From Sympetrum striolatum (Eukaryota; Arthropoda; Insecta; Odonata; Libellulidae), in assembly GCA_947579665.1 (NCBI GenBank), contig OX388349.1, positions 42,045,854-42,109,853 of the forward strand: DNA of 64,000 bases. Direction: 5' to 3'. The notes under the pieces are model-generated. The model saw only the letters and a list, made by a program, of their open reading frames with translations. It was not told the origin of the DNA and made no database searches. This document shows positions 22,261 through 35,625 of the stretch, piece by piece (the first letter of the stretch is position 1; each line of letters starts with the position of its first letter). The position numbers and the translations under genes are program-made.

Positions 22261-25200
22261 GAAGTGCTTCCAATACCCGTCATTAAGAGTTTCTTGCTGC
22301 GCTATTTTTTGTGCCTTGAGGAGTTGTGGAAATTCGTAGCACGCGATTACTGAAGAATTAGTTGTATGTTGTTTTTTAGTATGGGCTTTATCGAATATTT
22401 ATATGGTTTATGATTTGTTATATTAACATATCACTATAAAATTTGTAGCATATTAGATTGCTTAAATTAATGCATCAATCATTTTCTTGAAAGTAGAGGT
22501 TCGACCTTTCCCTTGACCATCCTCAACTTTTCATACTATCTGAGAATATCATTGGAAATCAATTTAAAAATAGCGTTACATTTCTCAATATACTCCCTAT
22601 AGTGTGTTTTACTAATATATTCCTATCAGAAAAGTCTATAATTCACTTAGTTTAAAGCGAATATATTTACTGGTTTGCACATTTGATTTTTGTAATCATT
22701 ATTTATGCATTCTAGCAAAAGTGTTATCCTACGGAATAGATGATATCAAAGGTTTCACGTCAGTTTACTAATTAATGAGAGTTAGAAACTTATTTTTTTC
22801 TTTTAGTAGTAACCAACCCCTGGTAATCATGAATTTCCTAAAAATGCTTTCCTTTTTGCTTTCGTGGACAATGTGAAAGTTGGTGATAGAAAATGTTGAA
22901 TTTGGAAAACCTTAAACGATGATTTTTCAATATATTACTGATACTATTATCTTATTAACAAATGCTCCAATTTGTTTGCAAATAATATACACTTATCCCC
23001 TTTTATCTCCACACTCTGCAATTCTTGATTTTACTTCCTTATATAGTTACTTTAGGCGATGAACTCTTGGCTCTCAAAATCTCATCATGATTTCACTGCT
23101 GACATCTGGGAGGTTTTAGTTTACAAACCTCCATTTTTTAAAGAAACAGGGACGATCTGCCTGATATTTTACAAATTAAAATATATACGCTATTTTACCA
23201 ATATATTTTGTAGGTACTATCTGGTAACAAACATTTACAATTCCATTATTACCAATTTTGTGTTTTGTGGATAACTTGCACTAAGGCAATGCATTACTGT
23301 CATTAGAGATTACGTAATTCCTGAAAATTTTCATTCGTACTAAAAAATTCGATTTTATTTTGTCATACATTTAATTGCAAATCATGGATACAGATGTGTT
23401 TTTCTCACAGAATTTTGAGGTGAATTAAGAAGAGGTTGAAGTTCACCAAGTTAGCAGACGGAGTTTCAAAGAAGACCTCCCAGAAGCAAATGGCTCCGTA
23501 TAATTCATTTGTTTAAATTGCTGCGTGAAAACTGAGCTGTCCAAAGGTTAATTGCGTGTGATAATTCAAGTCCAAGCTCATGGTAGCCATAAATTAAGCA
23601 ATTTCATAAAGTTCCACGAGGAGAGATAGAAAAAGTCAATCCGCTAATAGACAGGGCGGGTCTATTCCACGTAACGTAGACAACTTCATTATAGAACGCA
23701 AAAATTTCTAAACAGCTCAATTTTCGGAAATTAACCCATCGAGTTAGAACAGAGAGAATCGATCAGGAGCTTGTATAATGTATCGGACTCCCTCATACAA
23801 GGTACTTAGTCGCCGTAGGGATATAATCACTAATCATCTATTACCGCTAAAGCTCGCATAACAACCCTAATGCTTATCCCATCTAATTTACACTCCTTCT
23901 CAAGGTAGTCACGTTTGGTGCATTGTTCCCGAGCATTCAATTCCCTCTTCTCGGCACGCCTTATCCGTGATAGACACGCTTCGCTACGTGATCTTATACG
24001 AACAGCTGATCTGCTCATTTAGAATCCGCCGTCCCACCCACTAGCTTGTCGCCTCATCTCCGAGAGCGATTCCACGCCCATTTCGCAGGCCATCCATCCT
24101 GAAATAGGAGTGATTACTCGTCGGGCAGCAATCAATTTCCTCGCGATCCTCTCCGCTCTTTATTTTCCTTTCGTCGGTCTGGTTGCCTATCCACAGGAAA
24201 GAGGATTTCAATTTTCTCCGAGGGCGGCGGTTGGAAGTGGCTGGCGTCTCGTCGTTTTTCGTTTGAATGTTCGGCTCTTTATAGGGCTTTAGCTGAGAAG
24301 TGCTGGTATTTTCTGTTTGAGGAGCGGTTGATGAGTTTCCTGATAAATTGTTTTTTTTTCAATTATTAAAAGATTGTTTGCGTTGATTTGGATTTTTCTC
24401 TCGCCCTTTATTATTGTTATTGATTCCTTTATTAGTAGTTGTAGCTAAGTAAATAGTTCTTTAAGAGTTAAATTTATAATTTCGTGATATGAAATGGTAC
24501 GTGGTATTCATCTCAAAGATATTTATCCAAATTATCACCAAATTATTATTAATGTTCTCTTATGATTCATTAATCTTCCTAGAATAGTAATAGAAATACA
24601 TTTTTCTGTTTAAATTGTTTACACATTATAAATTAAGATGTGAAAAAAGAAACATATTAAAACATTACTTCTCAATAAGCGGCATTAATCAACAGGTAGT
24701 TTTAAAATATTATTGATATTTTTTTCTTGTGAATGCCCAAACTCTAGTTTTTCCTCGTCTCCACCATTGGGTTATTTGCAACATTCATTGATTTTTATAA
24801 TCGTATTCAGATTGAATTATTAGAGATGTTTTTAAAATAAAGCCGCACATTGTTTTAAGAAGGAATGAATGCGGAAGTAAATTTTAATAAAGCCACTGTT
24901 ATCAGATGTGTGCCTTGTTCCCTGAATCGAAAATTAATCTTCTTAAAAGACATTTCTTAGAGTTTTTATTCCTAAATAAGATCTAGTTTAGAATATTTCT
25001 ATTCTCAAAACTAAATCGAAAATAGTTTCTTAAAAAATAATACCGTTCTTGTAAATAAAATGTAAAATTTATGTTATTTAATGCTTCACGCTTTAAAAGA
25101 AATTTTAACCTTATCAGGAATATAAAAAAAAATATTTTTCTAAATTTAGGAAATTTTCAAAGTATCCAAGGATACCATTTCCAATAACTTGTCTCAAGAA

Positions 25201-26879
25201 AGTCTAATGTAAATCATGAATAGCCTACGAAACCTGAGGATCCACTCATTCTCCGGGGACACACTGCCGCCAGAAATAATTCAGCGAAACAGTCAACCTT
25301 TCAAAAAATCATCATATATTCCGCGCAGAGACCCTATACATTTGCACCTGTCTACAGAATATAATTTCTGCAATGCGGAAGCTTGCAGTTCGGTTTAAAG
25401 CCAACTTATTCCAGAGAATTCGAATTCACCCCCTCATTTCGTAGCCAGTATTTTTCCAAGACGCAAAAAGGACATCAACAGTTCGTGAATTACATAAAAC
25501 ATTATCGGAAAAACCTTCGAATCATCCGTGTACCCTTGTGTGTATTCCAAATCCACGTCCTTATGGAAAATATTTTTCCCATACCACTGTTTTTTCCCGG
25601 GACGAATCTCTCCTCCTTCGATGCTCATGCCCAGCAGACGCCGGGCAAAACCTCTTATTTTCGCTTTGGTCTTTTTTTACTCACTTCACTCATTGTCCTC
25701 GTCCCCTTTCGACAAACACTTTCCCTTGGGCTTCTTACATGGCCTTGTAACCGAAAATTCCCGTCCTAGCCATCGAGTCGCATATTTAATCTTAGAAGTG
25801 CGTTGTTCGTCTCCAAACACCCTTCCCTCGACACCGAGTTTCTGAGGCCAGAATTTTTCCTCGAATTTGGTACGAAATTTGCATGTTTTCCACGTTTTCT
25901 AAGAGTAGCGTTTCTTAAGATTGTTTCACCAATCAAAGGAATGGTATTTTATGGGTTTTATTGGACTTCTCTAGGCGAGCGACTGCCGTATACCGCAGAG
26001 CTGACTTTCTAGAAATTTGGAATATATAAGGAAAAGGAATTTAAAAATTCGAATTTGTTTATAATTTGTTACTTATTGCGAATTTATTCCATTTTCATGA
26101 TTTTATTTAGGAAATTTTCCATAAAAAATTAACAAATTTTTCCATGTTCTTATAACATTTGGTACTTTAGTTTTTCAAGTCCTTCCCAAAGGAAAGAAGG
26201 CACGAGGGAGGTACACTCTTTACTCATTGAACGGTAAGGCATACTTTATTGAAAATATACAGAAATTTTAACAAAAAATACTAAATAATCACGAGAATTA
26301 ATGAATAAATTATCTAATAATTCTCTCAAAACAAATTTATAAAAATAAAAATTAATTCTCCATTGTAATTTTCAATTATATTTGAAGAAATTTAACTAAT
26401 TTTTTGAAAGTGGTTGAATATAATCACAGTGGATTGTTTAATTTATTTCTGCCATTTTGACCTCATTAGCTGGTGTTGATAGTTCAAAAATTGGTAATAT
26501 TAAAATAAACAATTTTAAGTGTAATTATATTTTTATATAAAACCATTTGAAGAAAAATGGAAAATATATAACTCCTAAGTAACGATTAAAATTATTATAA
26601 TAATTAAATTAAAATGAATTTAGATTAAGATTAGCCGAGATAAACAGAAATCTACTCTATAATTTTGTATAAATCCACAAATACACTCATCAATGTCAGT
26701 CGAAATTGTTTTGGCGACAGAACCTGTCCAAGCCATCCCCTAACGTTCTTTTAGACATTTTTACGACCATTCGAACACATTTATTCCCCACGTTAGGAAA
26801 TAAAATTTCGATATCCCTTGTTCATCAGTATTCAGTGGAAACCTTAAAAGGCTCTTACCACGTATAAATCCGTCTCTGA
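22261..26879. other. AT-rich spacer, patches at about 23930-24300 and 25380-25990
   Basis: Within the patches are overlapping short frames (128 residues on + at 25383-25769, 105 residues on + at 25528-25845), with no motif I recognise. No transposon ends, tRNA boxes or strong inverted repeats seen. Confidence 0.4.
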
Positions 26880-27200
26880 GAGACTTAATCTCTGTCGAAC
26901 GCATGGTCCTTGGATGAAATATCCCCATTTGGCTTCCTAGTTACACATCCTTCGGACAGCCACCCACTCGGCGACCCGTGCGACCTCAGGCATTCCACAA
27001 GCGCAGGAACCCTGCCACCCACGCCGTGGACACCCCTCCACGTCCGGAATCTCCAAAATTTCCCTTTTCCTTCGGCCAATAAATTCCTATTTGTGTCACA
27101 GACGTCGTTCGCATCCCTTCAATTCATCACTTTTGCGCGTCCTCGGATTCCACTTAGTGTCTTCATTTCTCAACTGTCAGCTACTGTGTTCCCATACTAA
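26880..27200. other. GC-richer patch
   Basis: A 64-residue frame on - and a 96-residue frame on + overlap almost fully. The mutual openness reflects composition. No function is assigned. Confidence 0.35.
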
Positions 27201-27674
27201 TGACGTAGCTCATCTAGCCATTCTATACGTTATGAAATCTGTTGGCGAGTTTGTTAAAACCACTGTCAAAGTCATCCGGGAGGATTTATCAATAAGGTAC
27301 AGTCCATCAGACGCTATAGATTTATCACTTAAATAATTGAATTCAAAAGCCACAGGCGAAGAATTGTGCCATGTGGCAATGATGGTTAAGATGCAAGACG
27401 TGTTGAATTCCACTTGTGAATTTTCTGATGGAAATAAAAATTCTTAAGTAATTCTTTATTTCCCAGAAAAAATATTCCCTTGTGAAACATACTAAATCCT
27501 CTAAGAAATAAAATTTAATCCGTTGGTGTTTGGAAAAATCTTGATTTCAATCTTTTTAATACATGCTAGAGGAAGTACAAAACTACGAATTCACAAATTT
27601 AAAATGAGAATGGAGAAATTAAAAGTTAATGTGATTTCTTCATCGTATTTCGACCAAGTCAATGAAAGTATCAA

Positions 27675-27689
27675 ATATATATATATATA
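27675..27689. repeat. (AT)n microsatellite
   Basis: Alternating A and T for 15 bases. Confidence 0.85.
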
Positions 27690-28888
27690 ACTCTTGATTA
27701 TTATCAATTTATGCTATGTTATGGTGATTCGCAAAGCACAGCCGTCAAGCCTTCACTTTAACATTACGCAAATAAACTTATCGTATAGCACAAGATCATT
27801 TATATTTCATTATATTATATAAAAACTTATGGGATTATTCCAATGAAACATTTAGCAGCACTTTTTTCTTGAATAATTTACGCAAGTGAACATTTCGTGT
27901 GAAAGGCAATTTATCTTTCATTACATTAAATATCTCAGTAGTTTATTCCAAAGAAATGTTTGCCCCATCCTCTCCTCTCCGAATAACATACCCGGCGATA
28001 ACTTCACTTTCCCATGAGTTTGAGGTGCTTCGACTTGAACTTCCCACCCGCCAAACACAGCAATCATTACACGTGTAGACAACGTTAGGTCGCTGCACAG
28101 ATAACAGTAAGGAAACTACAAACCCTTTCAATGAAGATCTTATCCCGAATATTACCGTCATAAAGCAGCCCTTTTTAAAGCCGGAACCTGATTGGAATGA
28201 TTTGATTCGTGTTTTATGATACACACAAGCAGTAATTTCAGAAATAATGTATTCTTATCGCCTATTTTTCCATGTAGTTGCTTTTTGAACGATTTTATCT
28301 CGCTTTTCAATCACGCTGTGCATATTAATGCTAGGCATGACTTATTTCCATTAGCCTTTATGAGGAGTTTCTTTGACATGCTTTTCATTAATGCTTGAAA
28401 TTATAGTACTGAAAATGTTAACGGCATATGTTATAATAAATTTTAGAAAATTGGTCATCGAATTTAATTCTACGAATATTTGAAAGTTCTTAAAACAGTA
28501 GAATTTCGTTTGATAATTCAGCATCGAAATTCGTTAATATTGAAGATGTTTCAACTTTAGAAAAATGGTCACCGTAAATTAGTAAATTAGAGGATAAAAA
28601 AATCGAAAACTTAATAGTTATCTGATTCATAAAAACGCCATTCATTGAAATTGAAGTCATTTCGTTTGCAGTTATTAAATAATTTTTGTCTCTTTTGCGA
28701 GTACAATCTTGCAAATGTTTCATTTCTTCTTCTTCAAACATAATTAAGTGGCACAATTCTTCTACTCGTTATATTTTTTTAATGTAACAGCACCTAACTG
28801 TGGGAGTTATACCTTTTACCCTTTAATATACTGCATTATAATCCATCCTAATCATATTTTTGCTACTAAGGCATACTAATATACGAGT

Positions 28889-28910
28889 AAATATAAATAT
28901 AAATATAAAT
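28889..28910. repeat. 6-bp-unit microsatellite (AAATAT)n
   Basis: Between three and four consecutive AAATAT units. Confidence 0.85.
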
Positions 28911-29770
28911 AGCAATTGCCTAGCATTTCCATCTAATGCATCGTTATATTTTGATTTGAAAATTAACTTAATCTCTGAATAATATATCATATCATAAGGT
29001 ACGATAAGAAAACAACAACGATATTCAAAAATGGTTTGGAATCAAGTTGTTCTACCTTCGTTGTTAAGAGCTGTTTTTCTTAAATATTTACCTATAAATA
29101 GAGCCATTCTATGGAACAGATGACAAAATTTGACTCAGGAGATTATTACCCCAAAGAAGTGAAAATTCTCTTCTACCAATCAAAGAGCATTTTCATGAAT
29201 GAAAAACAAGACTTGTTTGACAAAACAAATCGAAATGCACCACAACATTCGGGGAATTACACAAGGCTTTCCCTTTCAGGAATTACAGCATCAAATGACG
29301 TCCTTCCGATTTTATCATAATCTTCAACACCCCAACATAACGAAGATTACCAAAAGCTTTCAAGCGCAAGAGAAAAAGGAACACCCTCACGAAACAAGAG
29401 ACAGAGAATTAAATCCCTTTTCTGTCACTCCCTCCCGATTTCCTATAGCTTCCTAGAAAACTTTGAACTCGACATTTACGGAAAAAACATTTAACCTGGG
29501 AGACGACTCCCTGATCCCTCCACCCTCCACTGCTCCTTAGCTGGTCAAGGGGAAAATACCGAATACCGTCTGCTTCCAAGCCGTAAAAGCAGGAGATGGA
29601 AAAGTTCTTCCAGGAGTGAAGGGGAAGGAGAATTCAGCCCCGTCTTTTGATTCCCTCCTTTGTTTTGATCCTCTTCCAATCCTTATTCCGTTGATCAAAT
29701 TCCTCATCCAAGGGTACTGAGTGTGCCCTTCGAAGTCTGCAATTCTCGGTACACCTTGGACCGAAACAGA

Positions 29771-29850
29771 TGCTGGCGACGCCAGCGGTCTCGGGGAGTC
29801 TGAAGGTTCTCCGCATGACGGACGTGGGTTCGAATCTCGGATAATTTTTA
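29771..29850 (+). repeat. tRNA-Leu-like SINE head or tRNA pseudogene
   Basis: GGTTCGAATCT at 29827-29837 matches the B box of tRNA genes (GGTTCGANTCC) but for its last base, preceded by GACGTG as in many tRNA-Leu T arms. Upstream, CCAGCGGTCT (29783-29792) matches the A-box part of tRNA-Leu (CGAGCGGTCT). The spacing suits a class II tRNA with a long variable arm. Stems of a full cloverleaf are not kept, so a working tRNA is unlikely. The sequence carries on into a body (about 29840-29930), as in tRNA-derived SINEs. Confidence 0.5.
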
Positions 29851-29930
29851 CACGGTTGGCAGCTGATGGTGTCCTATTGAGGTTGACTCGCCCTTGATGG
29901 GATATAAGGGGATTTATTTCCTTGTGTTAA

Positions 29931-31876
29931 TGACAGAAAATTTTTCAGAGAGCAAATTTGAATAGGGATGATGGTAGTATTATATTCACAGTAAAAGAGA
30001 AGGTAGAACTACGAATGAACCCTTTATTAGCGAAATTAGGCCCATGTGGGTCTATGTTTTACTATACCTCTTACATCACCGTAAAATTTACAGCAATTAA
30101 TGAGAAAACTAAATGAAACGGTGAAAACATTAGATTACGTTTAATATAAACAAAACGACTAGAACTCGTGTTCTCGGAAAGCCCCTGCAATAAATAGGTT
30201 ACGTAGTGTGATTTAGAACTTCTTTTAGTTAGTTAACTTCTTCAAGTACTGTAGCGAGAAATGCATTTTACCAGGAAAAATAGAATAGCTAAAGTTATAC
30301 TAAACATTAAAAAAAAGAGAACAAAGAAATTGTCTTCATTTCTGAAAATACACAACAGAAGGACCGATTTTGATAATTAGTATACACCGACTCTAAATCG
30401 AAATATTTACGTAGTAGGAAAAGTAACAGACCCTTAGCAAGCTCCAAAAAATATTCTTAATATTAAGAAATATTATAAAAAATATATATTAGTGTAATAA
30501 TAAGCCTAATCAGTGATATGTTTGGTGAAGTAAGAAATTTTTCAAATATATTTAAAGAGAATTCAGAATTTATCAACTTTAATTTTTGCTGGCAGTTTGT
30601 TAAAGACTATGAAGAATAAGTGATGAGCTTCTTTTAATGAAAGTATGATTCTCAAGAAATTCATGAAAACTGAGTGAAAGAATTATTTTTCTAAGTACTA
30701 AATGCTACATTAACGATCTATGGTGTGTATCAAAATCCAATCCATTATTTTCAATTAGGTTTAGCTTATGCATTGCATTATTCCAAGCTCGTCCAATACT
30801 TAACGAGTAAGAAAGAAGAAACACGTGTGTTTCTCCCGATCAGTGGAAGAAATTGCGATCAAGTTCTCAAAGTTATTGATTTTTTAGTGCCTTTAGTTTT
30901 TACCTATTTGATGCTGGAACAGCTTCGACGGGGTTACGTATCCCATTAGTCACGCTTCTGATCCATAAACGCCAAAACTTTCCGGGCTAATAGTTTTGAG
31001 GCATCTCCCACGCCAAGCCTCGATGATAAACCAAGCGAAGAATTTCCCGGGACTCGGAAAGATAAAACTCAGTTTAATCATCGGAGCTGGTGATACTAGG
31101 AGAAAAAATAAAAAACACGCTTCAGCGTCCTATCTAGCTTTTTCAGAAAATTGGAAGGCAGAAACAACGGCCATTAAAGACCCTCATGTTCCTGCTATTC
31201 TTCCCTTGTCACTCCGTAAATTTAACTGAAAAGATTGACAAAAACCAGTTTTGTGGAATAAACTCGAGATTTTTTCGCGAGAGTCGTTGCCTTATTATAA
31301 ATAAAAACTCTTGATGCCCTTGAACGGCAGATTTTGTTCACTGAACCATGCAGCATATAGAGGCGAAAGACAGTATACCTAAATTGGTATTTTTTCAGAT
31401 TTGTTTCAAAGGATACTTAGGAAGTGATGTTTCCGGTGGAATTCCAAATTCGATTTCATTTTATCCACATCTTTAACCTACGCTATTCGATTAAATTGTT
31501 CTCAAAGATTATCAACAAGTAATTGGTTTTAATTACTGGCTGAAAGTGAAACCTTGACCTAAGTCCAAAGATTTATGATTCTCCTTAAGATTTTAGTGCA
31601 AAGAGACGCCAAGCCTAAGTTACTTTATTTGACAATTTTTCTCAGCATTCTTTTGAAAATTTAAATTTTAGTAGATTAAATCTTTACGAGTACTAATATT
31701 TACTTTTTTAAATAGTGAGTCAGTCAAGCACACATGATTGACCGTAAGAAAACCTTGTTCATCTCCTCTATTATTGGAAATATTGTCTTACTGTGGGAAG
31801 AACATTATATAAGAAATATCATATGAATAATTATTTTGATTTAACTTTTGGTGCAGAGTTTTAATGATGTGGACTC
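29931..31876. other. Spacer, nothing recognised
   Basis: AT-rich, with short unrecognised frames (74 residues at 30725-30949, 77 residues at 30996-31229). Confidence 0.45.
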
Positions 31877-31995
31877 CCGGATTCCCTAGTGAGTAGCGCG
31901 TTCGGCTTTGACGAAAGTGACCTCCGGTTCGATTCCGAATGGAAGCCCATGTGCGAAATGACCTAAGCTGTTGAATGAACTTTAAAAATAACAAT
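31877..31995 (+). repeat. tRNA-derived SINE
   Basis: A-box-like TAGTGAGTAGCG at 31887-31898 and perfect B box GGTTCGATTCC at 31926-31936, about the usual distance apart. Between them, TTCG-GCTTTGA-CGAA forms an anticodon-like stem with a 7-nt loop. The body goes on with CCCATGTGCGAAATGACC, which resembles the stretch after the SINE head at 35.5 kb, so the two may share a body. The acceptor stem is not kept, so this is not a functional tRNA. Confidence 0.65.
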
Positions 31996-34900
31996 AGTAG
32001 TTCTAATGGTTACCTCCAAGAGATTTAACTTAAAATAATAAGCTATACAAAATTTAAAAACATAAAAAATTCACTCCTAGCATTTAAATTTAAATGTTAC
32101 TGGTAATACCATATCTTGACGAATATACAAATGAATACCCAAAGTATGATACGAATTGATGTAAAAAAAATTTACTTTCTATTTATAAATCGAAGGCTTC
32201 AGAAAATTTGCGAATATCAGTATTTCGCTTACAATTAAACTCTAAAATGACAATCAGCTTTACGCAGCCACAGATGATTCTACGTTTTCAAGGAATTGAA
32301 TTGTAGTAAGTAATCAACAGGTTTTATCGTAGATGAAGTTACTCAATACAGGCCAGATCACATTTCCAAGTGATGAAACAAAAGCCTTTTAATCTACTTC
32401 CAGTTGAGCTAACGACATTTCATAAAATTAGGTCTTTGTAGGCACGATTCCACCTTTCCACGACACATCCACGTCTCCGTCGAGCGAACGAGGAAAATTG
32501 CCGCACTTCCTCGTATAAGACATCCCTCCTTCAGACGGATATTTATCTCCCAAATAACGCTCTTCTTGAGTCGCCCCCACGCCCAAGGCGCGCGCCGTAC
32601 ACACGCGCCTCTTCCAACAATCGCCGGTGGCACGGGCTCTCCTCCCCCACATCTGGACAGGTGCTCCAGATCGGCAGGAAATCCAAACACATAAGAAGGG
32701 CGGGGGAGGACAAGAAGGATCTTCCAGCCACCCACGCACTGGCAAACAAGAGAAGATCGAACACCTTTCGTCTTCCCCTCCTTCTGGGGCCTTCCTCCCC
32801 TCGTCGCTATCCTGTTTCGCCTTGCCTGCATTGGCAATTCCGTCGGATGTGAGTTGGAGACTTCGACGCCGGGCGAGGTGGGATGGGATTGTATACAAAT
32901 GGCTGATTCTCATCGGAAACGTACATTTCGAAGGGACGACGCGAGTAACCACTTCTGATGGGATGTATAAACCAGGCTATCCCTTGTTCTCGGGTTGGTA
33001 TCCCGTCATAAATGTTTCGCCGCATAACGAGGCGTAAGTTATTAGGAACGGTTTTTACGAGTGTAGTTAGTAGTGCTCCATTTCAGGGTGTTGGTGCGAC
33101 GATCTTGGGTTGGAAATGCAAAATGAGTGGCACCGTGCCAGTCTGTCCTTCTCGGTGTGACTGGGTCTTTTAAGACTTGGAAAGTACGGTTTAAATTTCG
33201 CGGAAGTTCATTTATGAGAAAATCAATGGACAATAAGGGAAATGCTGAAATTTCAATGAATAAACGCAGTAATAGAGAGAGAGAGAGAGTTTGTTTTATA
33301 TATTGATATTTAAAATAAATCATGGATTTATTATAAGATTAAATACAGGATGTACAGAAATTCAAAATTATCGGAATATATAATAATTAAAAATAATAAT
33401 TGCGAAACTTTAGAATTGTTCCTTTAATTTCAAGATTGTTTTAAATACTATTTACTTCTACAAATATTTGAATATAAAATTTGTATAATAATGTTTTTAA
33501 AGTGGCAATAATCCCATTTTCTACAAAGCATTTCTGATGTTATAAAATACAATTCATCAAAGTCCTCAACGTGTCGCATGTAAACCAGAGTGCAGGCTAA
33601 TTTTTAATTGTTAAATAAGTTCGAAATTTTACTGCATTTTTTACAAACTGTACCCATGATAGGATTTGCTTAACGAAATTTGGAAGTTATAACATTCCAA
33701 ATTTTCAGTCAACATTTAGTTTTTTCTTACTTTAATTTGAATTAAGAATGGAAAACTATAAGAGGTATGACCTTCTGTCTGTGAATATCAGATTTTTAGC
33801 TGGAAAGTGGCTACACTCAAACATATATTATTCCCACTAAAAGCCTCTACTCATCTGGTGTACTTATTTGGAATTCGCAAGAATACAACGAGCTGAATAT
33901 CCAGTTTGCAAATCCTTTAATTTTGATCTTTATCCCTCGCATGATCGCAAGTCTTCTTCTTTTTCCTCCAGATATTACCACCATGTCTTAAACTCTTACA
34001 AAAACATGTTGGCTCATGGGGCAAGTCTCCCTCTCCCTTCATTACCCCTTCTTACACTCTGTGAAGGTTATTTACATTCTTGGTAATCAGTAAAGTAAAC
34101 GTTCGAAGATAAAAGGCTTGGAAGGGCTGTCGAATCTGTTGCAGAAAACCTCGGATATCCAGATAAAAGTACCGTTCAAACAGATGCGCGTTGCGTTGGA
34201 TGCAGCCAAAAGGGTACAAAAAGATATCCATCATCCAAAAATCCATGGGGAACCCTCTTTCCAGAAAAAGGGGTTCCCTCAGAAAGTCTTTTCATAAATC
34301 CCACATTATAGGTGCGAGCGGTAACGGGAATTCGATCACCTTTGAGTCTCCCAAAAACCCTCAATAGTTCCTCCAGAGTGAAACACCGGTCGAGCGGCGG
34401 AGGCGCGGACATTTGCCAAAGAAGAGTCGAAACCCGTTAGGCGCGACTCCCGTGATGGGCCGGGTGAGGAAAACGTTTTCACCTGCGGTTTCCAAAAAGG
34501 AAAAAGGTGACAGGAAGCCTCAGATTCCTATTGACGTGGATATTCCTCCGAGATGGCGGAGGATGATGCGCGTTGCATCATGGGAAGCAGATTGCTCCTC
34601 GCTGATTGCAGGTCCGCTCCCGGAAACTTCCGCAAGATGCACGATTGTTTCCTCTATCTGGCCAGGTTCACTACATGCATTTTTCATAACATTTCACGAA
34701 ATCGGAAACGTTGTTGGGGAAGGGCCAGGTGATGCTACACATTATGTACCGTTAACGGGGTCTCCTGCGCTTAGTTGAATGAATCTATCGGATTGTTCGT
34801 GAAAGGGTGTTTTTACGCTGACAGCCTCGTATGATGAATGAAGTGGCGTTACAATAGAATAGGATTATCTAATAATAACGGGTCGTTAATGATTGGAGCC

Positions 34901-35244
34901 AGGCGTTTGATCAGGATCTAGGATACCGTGTTTCAAGATGAGAGCCTTCGAGTTTCAGTGCCGCTGATTCAAAGCGTTGACTGCACCGCAGCTAAAAAGT
35001 AATAAAAAGTTCTCCAGGTGAGAGCACCTTTAAATGGTTTTGTTACAAAGCTAAACTCCACACATAGTGCATGTATTTAAAACTGATTCTATCTATACCA
35101 ACATCTCTTAGGCTAGAGTCCATAATTACAAAACGTTAATCTGAAGCAAAGCTTATCAACCGGGGTACCGCCAGGATTCTTGGTGTGCCACAGTATTTAC
35201 GAATACAATTCAGTTTTAGGAGACGTCGTTAGGAAATCTATCAC
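31996..35244. other. Spacer with GC-richer patches at about 32430-33040 and 34280-34780
   Basis: In the first patch, frames of 142, 174 and 73 residues on - and 136 and 63 residues on + overlap, which is a composition effect. In the second, a 121-residue + frame (34413-34778) and a 78-residue - frame lie side by side. None has a motif I know. A (GA)n run sits at 33274-33289. Confidence 0.4.
33274..33289. repeat. (GA)n microsatellite
   Basis: About eight AG/GA dinucleotides in a row. Confidence 0.85.
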
Positions 35245-35322
35245 GTAGAAATGAATAGATATTGTAATTTCTCGATAAAAATGTTTTGCTACGTAAAAAT
35301 TACAATATCTATTTATTTCTAC
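35245..35322. repeat. Inverted repeat with 26-bp arms
   Basis: 35245-35270 and 35297-35322 are reverse complements with one mismatch, separated by 26 bp. No core motif like that of the fold-back elements and no recognised terminal sequence. Confidence 0.85.
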
Positions 35323-35470
35323 AATATATCTCCAATGGATCCAACTGCTTTGAATATAACATTCCATATATAAGTAATGAGCTACTCATTGAAAAAAAAA
35401 ATAAAAATCCCAAAAAGTCCCCAAAAAAAAAACTGAAAAAGTCCCGAAAACGGCTTGTTAAAATGTCCTG

Positions 35471-35625
35471 GTCGGGTAGCCTAGATGGTTAAGGCAGCCT
35501 CCCGGTTAGAGGAAGGTCCCGGGTTCGATTCCCGGCCCGTTAAGACTTTTTTCAAGTCCGTTTTTCCTTGGGAATTTTCCTGGGTGCACGCCCTTATGTG
35601 CAAAGTCACCTTAACCCTTTCACTA
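35471..35625 (+). repeat. tRNA-derived SINE
   Basis: A box TAGCCTAGATGG at 35477-35488 and perfect B box GGTTCGATTCC at 35522-35532. The T arm is intact: CCGGG-TTCGATT-CCCGG. CCTC/GAGG forms part of an anticodon-like stem, but the loop lacks U33 and the acceptor stem pairs only about four bases, so this is not a functional tRNA. After the head comes a body with GGGTGCACGCCCTTATGTGC and AAAGTCACC, similar to that after the copy at 31.9 kb. Confidence 0.72.

Larger units (their letters stand above)
27201..29770. other. AT-rich spacer with two microsatellites
   Basis: Contains an (AT)n run at 27675-27689 and an AAATAT-type run at 28889-28910. Short frames, none recognised. Confidence 0.45.

Noticed and set aside
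32409..33037. 142-, 174- and 136-residue frames as genes
   Set aside because: They overlap in different frames on both strands; no motif supports any one of them.
35471..35545. Functional tRNA gene
   Set aside because: The T arm is fine but the acceptor stem pairs only about four bases and the anticodon loop lacks U33; a SINE-like body follows.
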